Source: a virus
Direction: 5' to 3' (one strand)
DNA length: 55,225 nt
IMG/VR virus record: IMGVR_UViG_3300020473_000034
Span: 1 to 55,225 of that record
Shown here: positions 49,507 to 55,225 of the stretch, piece after piece
How the letters are laid out: each line of letters begins with the position of its first letter
How positions within the stretch are numbered: the first letter of the stretch is position 1
The notes under the pieces: generated by a model
What the model saw: the letters and a program-made list of their open reading frames with translations, nothing else
The model's database searches: none
Told to the model about the DNA's origin: nothing
Translations under genes and position numbers: made by a program

Positions 49507-51174
49507 ATGGCACGACTCTTTGGATTCTCCGTTGAGGATAAAGAAAAACAATCAAAATCTATAGTCTCACCCGTTCCTCAAACCAATGAGGACGGGTCAG
49601 ACTTTTATATTTCTAGTGGTTTTTACGGACAATACGTAGATATTGAAGGAGTATATAAAAACGAATTTGATTTAATTAGAAGATATCGTGAAATGGCACT
49701 ACACCCTGAGTGTGATGGTGCTATCGAAGATGTTGTTAATGAAGCAATTGTTAGTGATTTGTATGATTCACCAGTTGAAATAGAATTAACAAATTTAAAT
49801 GCAAGTGATAAATTAAAGAAAATTATTAGAGAAGAATTTAAAACTATCAAAGAGATATTAGATTTTGATAGAAAGGCACATGAGATATTTAAAAATTGGT
49901 ATATTGATGGTAAATTAGCATATCTAAAAGTTATTGATCAAAAGCATCCTGAAGAGGGTATTAAAGATTTAAGATATATTGATTCACTAAAAATAAGATT
50001 TATTAGGCAGGAAAAGAAAAAGAATAGGGATCATTATATTAATGTTGCTAGTAATAGGGATAATCCTGCATCTTCAATAACTCCAGAACTTGAAGAGTAT
50101 TACCTTTATACTCCAACACCTGCGTACCCATCAAATTCAATAACTGGTGGTGGTGGAAGCAAAGGAGTTAAAATTGCAAAGGATGCAATTACCTATTGCA
50201 CATCTGGATTAATTGATAGAAATAAAGGAACAGTTCTTTCATATCTCAATAAAGCAATCAAGGCACTTAATCAACTTAGAATGATTGAGGATAGCCTTGT
50301 AATTTATAGGTTATCAAGAGCACCAGAGAGAAGAATATTCTATATTGATGTTGGTAATCTTCCTAAAGTTAAAGCAGAGCAATACCTTAAAGAGGTAATG
50401 TATCGTTATAGGAATAAGTTAGTATATAATGCCTCTACTGGTGAAGTTAGAGATGATCGTAAGTTCATGTCTATGATGGAAGATTTCTGGCTACCTAGAA
50501 GAGAAGGTGGTAGAGGAACTGAAATTACAACACTTCCAGGTGGACAAAATCTTGGTGAACTTGCTGACATTGAGTATTTCCAAAAGAAATTATATCGTTC
50601 ATTAGGTGTTCCTGAGTCTAGAATTGCTGCAGAAGGTGGTTTTAATTTAGGACGTTCATCTGAGATATTAAGAGACGAATTAAAATTCTCTAAATTTGTA
50701 GGACGTTTGAGAAAGAGATTTGCTCAAATGTTTAATGATATGCTTAAGACTCAATTAATTCTTAAGAATATTGTAACACCAGAGGATTGGGAATCTATTA
50801 GAGAGCATATTCAGTATGATTTCATCTATGATAATCAGTTTGCCGAACTCAAAGAAACTGAGATGATGAATGAGAGACTAGGAACTCTTGCTACCATTGA
50901 ACCCTATATTGGACAATATTACTCAAAAGAGTGGGTTCGTAGAAAAGTCTTACGTCAGACTGATAGTGAGATGATAGAAATGGATGAGCAAATAGAACAG
51001 GAAATTAAAGATGGTGTAATACCAGATCCAGCAGCAATTGACCCTATAACAGGAGAACCATTACCTCCAGAGGGTGAAATGGGAATGATGGGTGAAGTCC
51101 CAATGGAACCAGAAATTGATGGTGGAGTTACCAACGCACAGATGCAAAAAGATACCAAGAAGGCAGAGATATAA
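49507..51174 (+). CDS. 20: Portal protein gp20 (555 aa)
   Basis: T4-type portal vertex protein: YREMALHPECDGAIEDVVNE, PERRIFYIDVGNLPKVKAEQ, the phrase EDFWLPRREGGRGTEITTLP, and YRSLGVPESRIAAEGG with LGRSSEI, widely used as a marker of marine myoviruses. A dodecamer forms the DNA gateway, the docking site of gp17 and nucleus of head assembly. The C-terminus is Pro/Met/Glu-rich. T4 gp20 is 524 aa. Confidence 0.95.
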   Translation: MARLFGFSVEDKEKQSKSIVSPVPQTNEDGSDFYISSGFYGQYVDIEGVYKNEFDLIRRYREMALHPECDGAIEDVVNEAIVSDLYDSPVEIELTNLNASDKLKKIIREEFKTIKEILDFDRKAHEIFKNWYIDGKLAYLKVIDQKHPEEGIKDLRYIDSLKIRFIRQEKKKNRDHYINVASNRDNPASSITPELEEYYLYTPTPAYPSNSITGGGGSKGVKIAKDAITYCTSGLIDRNKGTVLSYLNKAIKALNQLRMIEDSLVIYRLSRAPERRIFYIDVGNLPKVKAEQYLKEVMYRYRNKLVYNASTGEVRDDRKFMSMMEDFWLPRREGGRGTEITTLPGGQNLGELADIEYFQKKLYRSLGVPESRIAAEGGFNLGRSSEILRDELKFSKFVGRLRKRFAQMFNDMLKTQLILKNIVTPEDWESIREHIQYDFIYDNQFAELKETEMMNERLGTLATIEPYIGQYYSKEWVRRKVLRQTDSEMIEMDEQIEQEIKDGVIPDPAAIDPITGEPLPPEGEMGMMGEVPMEPEIDGGVTNAQMQKDTKKAEI

Positions 51175-51177
51175 ATA
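51170..51177 (+). promoter_or_regulatory. Late promoter (TATAAATA) overlapping gene 20 stop
   Basis: An exact octamer that includes the TAA of gene 20 (51172-51174), 23 bases before the next ATG. Confidence 0.7.
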
Positions 51178-51200
51178 AAGTATAATAATATATTAATAAA

Positions 51201-51401
51201 ATGGATGAGATTATCGATTTGATTGCGACTGATTCTAGTTCTTCAGATGTTAGTGATAAGATTAAAGATCTTTTATATACTAAAGCTGCAGATAAGATAG
51301 AATCTCAACGCTCTGATGTTGCAATGTCTATGTTCAATCAATCTGAACCAGAAGTTGAACCCGAAGTTACAAATGAACCAGAGGAACAAGAAGAAGAATG
51401 A
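51201..51401 (+). CDS. 67: Prohead core protein, gp67-like (66 aa)
   Basis: MDEIIDLIATDSSSSDVSDK, then IKDLLYTKAADKIESQRSDV and an acidic tail (EPEVEPEVTNEPEEQEEE). T4 gp67 has the same design: a short helical part beginning 'MEGLIEAI', a 'IDLIK..K..IA' helix, and a Glu/Asp tail. It lies between 20 and 21 as in T4. gp67 is a core component cleaved to internal peptides by gp21. Homology is remote, mainly layout and place. Confidence 0.65.
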   Translation: MDEIIDLIATDSSSSDVSDKIKDLLYTKAADKIESQRSDVAMSMFNQSEPEVEPEVTNEPEEQEEE

Positions 51402-51631
51402 TTATTAAACCTTTAAGTACAGAATATGCAGCTGATAATGCAGCAATTGCTGCTGCAAGAGTAGTAAGATTAGTTAATACTGGAGCAACAGAAAAAGTTG
51501 CTATTGGTAATTCTACTCCAGCAGAATTAACTATACTTGCTAATACATCGGTTGTTATTGAAAAAGAAGTTGGAGCAGCAGTTGCTGCCACAGGTTCAGT
51601 TTTGGCAACCATAGTCGCATTTACTAACTAA
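51398..51631 (+). CDS. Small structural-region protein (77 aa)
   Basis: Overlaps the previous stop (ATGA). MIIKPLSTEYAADNAAIAAA then beta strands (VVRLVNTGATEKVAIGN, TSVVIEKEV, GSVLATIVAFTN). It occupies the place of T4 gene 68 but looks different: an all-beta fold after a short helix, possibly a capsid or core accessory protein. Similar proteins sit here in marine T4-like phages. Confidence 0.6.
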   Translation: MIIKPLSTEYAADNAAIAAARVVRLVNTGATEKVAIGNSTPAELTILANTSVVIEKEVGAAVAATGSVLATIVAFTN

Positions 51632-51632
51632 A

Positions 51633-52283
51633 ATGAAACTCATTACGGAAGAAATATCTAGCGTCAAATTTATCACTGAAGGTAAAGGTGCTAAGAAAAA
51701 AATGTATATTGAAGGAGTTTTCCTACAAGGAGATCTCAAAAATCGTAATGGTAGAATGTATCCAGTATCAACTCTTACAAGAGAAGTTGGTAGATACAAT
51801 GAGTCTTTTATTCAAAAAGGACGTGCTCTTGGTGAGTTGGGACATCCAGATGGTCCAACCGTAAACCTTGATAGGGTTTCACATAAAATTACTTCACTAA
51901 AACAAGAAGGTAATAATTTTATTGGTAAGGCACAACTTCTCGATACCCCTATGGGTAAGATTGCAAAATCTTTAATTGATGAAGGTGTAACTCTTGGAGT
52001 TTCTTCTCGTGGAGTTGGTTCTATCAGAGAAGACCGTAGTGGTTGCAAGGTTGTTGGAGAAGATTTTATGTTAGCAACTGCTGCTGATATCGTAGCAGAT
52101 CCTAGTGCTCCAGATGCTTTTGTCTCTGGAATCATGGAAGGAAAAGAGTGGGTTTGGGAAGGAGGAATTCTTCGTGAACAACATGCCCAAAGTATTAAGG
52201 ATAGAATTAATGCTTTAGGAGGGCAAAATAGATTGGAAGAACACAAGTTGAATTTATTCAATGATTTCTTATCAAATCTATAA
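51633..52283 (+). CDS. 21: Prohead core scaffold and protease gp21 (216 aa)
   Basis: A herpes-like (S78) serine protease. His71 lies in GELGHPDGPTVNLDRVSHKI and the nucleophile Ser124/125 in LGVSSRGVG; the third member cannot be fixed by eye. YIEGVFLQGDLKNRNGRMYP is the family's N-terminal signature. It cleaves core and capsid proteins after short (I/L)-x-E sites before DNA entry. T4 gp21 is 212 aa. Confidence 0.93.
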   Translation: MKLITEEISSVKFITEGKGAKKKMYIEGVFLQGDLKNRNGRMYPVSTLTREVGRYNESFIQKGRALGELGHPDGPTVNLDRVSHKITSLKQEGNNFIGKAQLLDTPMGKIAKSLIDEGVTLGVSSRGVGSIREDRSGCKVVGEDFMLATAADIVADPSAPDAFVSGIMEGKEWVWEGGILREQHAQSIKDRINALGGQNRLEEHKLNLFNDFLSNL

Positions 52284-52287
52284 GTTC

Positions 52288-52295
52288 TATAAATA
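52288..52295 (+). promoter_or_regulatory. T4-type late promoter (TATAAATA)
   Basis: An exact octamer in the gap between genes 21 and 22, 28 bases before the ATG. Confidence 0.75.
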
Positions 52296-52323
52296 AACAT
52301 AGATTAAACAGATATCTAAACAA

Positions 52324-53475
52324 ATGTCCGTTGGTAGCAAATTACAAGAAATGGAAAACATCGAAGAAAACGCGGTAACCAAAGGTGCTAAACCTGCGGA
52401 ACCAATGCAGAAACTTACCACAGGTGGAACTCCCGCTACATGGGAAGACCTTGGTGGTCCTACTCCAGAAAACTATAAAGCTGATGATGATTCAGCCAAG
52501 TTAAAAACTCCTGGTGCATCTTTAAAGCAAGTAAAAGATGTTGTCAATAAAGGTGCTAAACCTGCTGAACCTATGAAAGCAGGTCTTAAGAAGGAAGAGG
52601 AAGAGAAGCCTGCAGATCAAGTTGTTTCCGAAGAAGAGACTACCGAAGAGGAAGTCGTTTCTGAAGAAGAAACTACAGAAACTACTGAGACACAAGAAGT
52701 AGTTGCTGAAGAAGAAACAACTGAAGAGGAAGTCGTCGTCGAAGATAAGATTGATGTTGAGGAAGACCTCAATGCTCTTATTTCTGGTGAAGAACTTTCT
52801 GAAGCGTTTCAAGAAAAGGCAAGAACCATTTTTGAAGCTGCTATCAAAACAAAGATTTCAGAACTTAAGGAAGAACTCAAAGTTGAGTACGAGAAATCTC
52901 TAGTTGAAGAGGTTAACGTCATCAGAACAGAACTCACAGAGAGAACTGATTCTTACCTTGAGTACGTTGCCGATGAGTGGATTTCTGAAAATCAACTCGC
53001 AGTCGAGCATGGACTTAAGACTGAAATGACTGAATCATTCCTTGAAGGAATGAAGAGTCTTTTTGAAGATCATTATGTAACAATCCCTGAAGAAAAATAT
53101 GATGTGCTTAATAGCATGGTAGAAAAACTTGATGAGATGGAAGATAAACTCAACGAGCAAATCAATAAGAACGTTGCTCTTAATAAGAGATTATCAGAAT
53201 CTGCTGCAGATGTAATTCTAGCAGATGTATCTGAAGGTCTCGCAGTTTCGCAAAAGGATAAATTACATTCGCTTGCTGAAAATGTTGAGTTTGATAGTGA
53301 AGACAAGTATCGTGAGAAGCTAGAGACATTAAGGGAATCTTATTTCCCAGCTAATCCTGGCACTCCAAAAGACAAGCCTGAGAATCTATCTGAAGGAACT
53401 GCATCTGAACCACAGAAGCAAGTATCTAGTTCAATGGAAGCATATATGCAATCTTTTGGCCGTATGTCTAAGTGA
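52324..53475 (+). CDS. 22: Prohead core scaffolding protein gp22 (383 aa)
   Basis: The Pro/Gly-containing N-terminal 90 residues have two KGAKPAEPM copies (residues 20-28 and 76-84, plus VNKGAKPAEP). A very acidic Glu/Thr/Val stretch follows (about 100-140), then long helices (AFQEKARTIFEAAIKTKISE, EVNVIRTELTERTDSYLEYV, NSMVEKLDEMEDKLNEQINK) as in T4 gp22 (269 aa). It forms the core around which gp23 assembles. Many (I/L)-x-E sites fit digestion by gp21. Confidence 0.85.
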   Translation: MSVGSKLQEMENIEENAVTKGAKPAEPMQKLTTGGTPATWEDLGGPTPENYKADDDSAKLKTPGASLKQVKDVVNKGAKPAEPMKAGLKKEEEEKPADQVVSEEETTEEEVVSEEETTETTETQEVVAEEETTEEEVVVEDKIDVEEDLNALISGEELSEAFQEKARTIFEAAIKTKISELKEELKVEYEKSLVEEVNVIRTELTERTDSYLEYVADEWISENQLAVEHGLKTEMTESFLEGMKSLFEDHYVTIPEEKYDVLNSMVEKLDEMEDKLNEQINKNVALNKRLSESAADVILADVSEGLAVSQKDKLHSLAENVEFDSEDKYREKLETLRESYFPANPGTPKDKPENLSEGTASEPQKQVSSSMEAYMQSFGRMSK

Positions 53476-53532
53476 TTTTAATAGAATAAAGTCAAACAAA
53501 AACTTTTTTAAATTTTAATAGGTAAAACTAAA

Positions 53533-54990
53533 ATGCAAGCCCCAATAAATAACGAGGTTTTGCAGGAAAAGTGGGCACCACTTCTTGACCACGAAGGTGC
53601 AGAGAAGATTACAGACCCACATAAAAGAATGGTTACTGCCGTTCTCCTGGAAAATCAAGAAAACGCAATTAGAGAGGAGAGAGAATTCCTTTCAGAAGCT
53701 GCTCCTGCAAACAGCACAGGTTCATCAGGTGCAAATGCTGGTTTCAGTAATGCTGCTGGTAATGGTCCAACTGCAGGTTTCGACCCTGTACTAATCAGTT
53801 TGATCCGTCGTTCAATGCCTAACTTGGTCGCATATGACCTTGCTGGTGTTCAACCAATGACTGGTCCTACTGGACTAATCTTCGCAATGCGTTCACGCTA
53901 CGATTCACAGACTGGTACTGAAGCATTATTCGACGAAGCAGATACTGGATTCTCTGGTGTTAGTGCTAATAGAGCAGAAACAGACATCGGTAATCCATAT
54001 GTTGCAGGTTCTGATCATAAGTCCGTTGGTTTTGGTACTACTTCACAAAATGAAGGTACTGCAGCTAATGTTCCTCAAGATCCTTCATTACTTAACCCAA
54101 CATCAGGTTCACCTGCAAACCAGAGGAAGTATCCAACTGGTCAGGGTATGAATACAGAGAATGCTGAAGCTCTTGGAACAGATGGTTCACCAGCATTCAA
54201 CCAGATGGCATTCTCAATCGAGAAAGTCACTGTTACTGCGAAGTCACGTGCTTTAAAAGCTGAGTACTCACTAGAACTTGCTCAAGACCTCAAAGCAATC
54301 CACGGATTGAATGCAGAAGCCGAGTTGGCAAACATTCTTTCTACTGAGATTCTTGCTGAGATCAACAGAGAAGTTATCAGAACAATCTACAAGGTTGCTG
54401 AACAGGGTGCTTCTACAAACGTTGCTAACCAAGGTACATTCGACCTTGACGTTGACAGTAATGGTCGTTGGTCTGTTGAGAAGTTCAAAGGACTTATCTT
54501 CCAGATCGAAAGAGATGCCAACAAGATTGCACAGAGAACTCGTCGTGGAAAGGGTAACATGATCCTTTGCTCTGCTGACGTTGCTTCTGCACTCACCATG
54601 GCAGGTGTTCTTGATTACACCCCTGCTCTTAATGCTAACCTTAATGTTGATGACACAGGCAATACATTTGCTGGTGTACTTCAAGGTAAGTATAGAGTAT
54701 ACATCGATCCTTATTCATCAAACTCAGATGCGATTGATGCTACTCAGTACTATGTTATTGGTTATAAGGGTTCTTCACCTTATGATGCAGGACTGTTCTA
54801 CTGCCCATACGTTCCTCTACAGATGGTTCGTGCAGTTGGAGAGAACTCATTCCAGCCAAAAATCGGCTTCAAGACCAGATATGGTATTGTTGCTAACCCA
54901 TTTGCTGAAGGTACCACACAACAGTATGGTAAGCTTAAAGTTAATGCTAACCGTTACTACAGAAGAGTTCAAGTTAAGAACCTTATGTAA
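53533..54990 (+). CDS. 23: Major capsid protein precursor gp23 (485 aa)
   Basis: MQAPINNEVLQEKWAPLLDH opens the T4-type capsid precursor. LSE at 53-55 (EFLSEAAPAN) is the likely gp21 cut, removing 55 residues. SLIRRSMPNLVAYDLAGVQP and MTGPTGLIFAMRSRYD are hallmark strands, and VYIDPYSSNSDAIDATQYYV lies in the C-terminal HK97-fold core. It makes the hexamers of the shell. Its codons look richer in C/G than the AT-rich fibre genes, consistent with very high expression. No clear late octamer lies in the 57-base gap; it may be read from upstream. Confidence 0.95.
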   Translation: MQAPINNEVLQEKWAPLLDHEGAEKITDPHKRMVTAVLLENQENAIREEREFLSEAAPANSTGSSGANAGFSNAAGNGPTAGFDPVLISLIRRSMPNLVAYDLAGVQPMTGPTGLIFAMRSRYDSQTGTEALFDEADTGFSGVSANRAETDIGNPYVAGSDHKSVGFGTTSQNEGTAANVPQDPSLLNPTSGSPANQRKYPTGQGMNTENAEALGTDGSPAFNQMAFSIEKVTVTAKSRALKAEYSLELAQDLKAIHGLNAEAELANILSTEILAEINREVIRTIYKVAEQGASTNVANQGTFDLDVDSNGRWSVEKFKGLIFQIERDANKIAQRTRRGKGNMILCSADVASALTMAGVLDYTPALNANLNVDDTGNTFAGVLQGKYRVYIDPYSSNSDAIDATQYYVIGYKGSSPYDAGLFYCPYVPLQMVRAVGENSFQPKIGFKTRYGIVANPFAEGTTQQYGKLKVNANRYYRRVQVKNLM

Positions 54991-55000
54991 ACAAGGATGC

Positions 55001-55024
55001 TGTGGGTCAGGAAGATGTCCCACA
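55001..55024. repeat. Inverted repeat after gene 23
   Basis: TGTGGG (55001-55006) and CCCACA (55019-55024) form a 6-bp stem just after the gene 23 stop, upstream of the terminator. It may protect the 3' end of the capsid mRNA. Confidence 0.5.
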
Positions 55025-55042
55025 TGTCCATTCAGATCAGAA

Positions 55043-55069
55043 AGACCTCCTTTACGGGGGTCTTTTTTT
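55043..55069 (+). terminator. Intrinsic terminator after gene 23
   Basis: AGACCTCC (55043-55050), loop TTTAC, GGGGGTCT (55056-55063), T run to 55069. It ends the late head operon. Confidence 0.9.
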
Positions 55070-55089
55070 ATGTTCGGTTATTACATATG

Positions 55090-55118
55090 TTGACATTTTT
55101 CTAAGAAGTTGGTATACT
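55090..55118 (+). promoter_or_regulatory. Near-perfect sigma70 promoter
   Basis: TTGACA (55090-55095), exactly 17 bases, TATACT (55113-55118). Host-type, thus probably early, and directly behind the late terminator. Confidence 0.85.
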
Positions 55119-55123
55119 AACTG

Positions 55124-55139
55124 TACGCTTTCGAGCGTA
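55124..55139 (+). promoter_or_regulatory. 5' UTR hairpin with TTCG loop
   Basis: TACGCT (55124-55129), TTCG, AGCGTA (55134-55139): a perfect 6-bp stem with a UUCG loop at the inferred mRNA 5' end, likely an mRNA-stabilising cap or a start-site control element. Confidence 0.65.
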
Positions 55140-55158
55140 TTTCCTATAACAATATCTT

Positions 55159-55225
55159 ATGGACAATTTCATAAAGATCAAAGGTCTAACTCCAGAGCAA
55201 GAAATTGCTGTATTGGAGGAACTGA
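55159..55225 (+). CDS. Unidentified early gene, 5' part only
   Basis: ATG at 55159 and 22 codons visible, beginning MDNFIKIKGLTPEQEIAVLE. A helical, acidic start. The strong promoter at 55090-55118 suggests an early gene rather than a virion gene. Too little is visible to name it. Confidence 0.5.
   Translation, partial: MDNFIKIKGLTPEQEIAVLEEL

Noticed and set aside
864-54684. Numerous minus-strand ORFs, some over 130 codons (for example 25920-26315, 28689-29153, 42041-42508)
   Set aside because: They mirror well-supported + strand genes, lack ribosome sites, and are explained by the biased codon use of repeat-rich genes.

Overview
This window looks like part of the genome of a marine T4-like myovirus, of the type that infects picocyanobacteria (Prochlorococcus or Synechococcus); related pelagiphages have a similar core. 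The evidence is the virion gene order from about 12.1 kb to the right end: gp25, gp6, a gp7-like giant, gp8, a DUF4815 protein, gp13, gp14, gp15, gp16, gp17, gp18, gp19, gp20, a gp67-like protein, gp21, gp22 and gp23. The DNA is AT-rich, every supported gene lies on the + strand, and T4-type late promoter octamers (TATAAATA) precede several virion genes. No photosynthesis gene, integrase, tRNA or CRISPR array was seen, so the host is inferred rather than shown.

Layout. (1) 1 to about 10.4 kb is an accessory region of roughly 40 very small genes, many overlapping by one to four bases, plus microgenes of 27 to 56 codons identified here by reading the DNA. Most have no recognisable function. Exceptions are a nucleotidyltransferase of the DNA/RNA-ligase type (5538-6446), a PD-(D/E)XK-like nuclease candidate (3088-3642), a MazF/PemK-like protein (8617-8946), a Lys/Pro/Ser-rich histone-like protein (3753-4181), a zinc-ribbon protein (2517-2708) and small membrane proteins. 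This region is cut into transcription units by cassettes of an inverted-repeat element, an intrinsic terminator and a -10 promoter box. It also holds two candidate structured RNAs, at 214-513 and 7215-7306. (2) 10.38-10.84 kb is a non-coding AT-rich block with four DnaA-box-like 9-mers and is a candidate replication origin. (3) 10.84-12.1 kb carries more microgenes, including an AbrB/MazE-like protein. (4) 12.1-13.2 kb has a glycosyltransferase-like gene and two small genes behind a consensus sigma70 promoter. (5) 13.3-40.4 kb is the baseplate and tail-fibre module, including a 4464-codon gp7-like gene and a 2525-codon DUF4815 gene. (6) 40.4-55.0 kb is the neck, terminase, tail, portal, protease, scaffold and capsid module, ended by a terminator. 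A new consensus promoter then opens the next, truncated gene.

How it works together. The left block is probably early and middle genes driven by host-type promoters. The right block is late genes: gp13-gp15 finish the neck and tail, gp16/gp17 package DNA through the gp20 portal, gp18/gp19 form the sheath and tube, gp22 and the gp67-like protein scaffold the head, and gp21 matures it at sites such as the LSE near residue 55 of gp23. The 25, 6, 7, 8 and DUF4815 products build the baseplate and its appendages.

Most interesting signals: the ten-copy intergenic inverted-repeat element, the two structured RNAs, the DnaA-box cluster in a phage of a class that normally does not depend on host DnaA, and two repeat modules shared by otherwise unrelated virion proteins.
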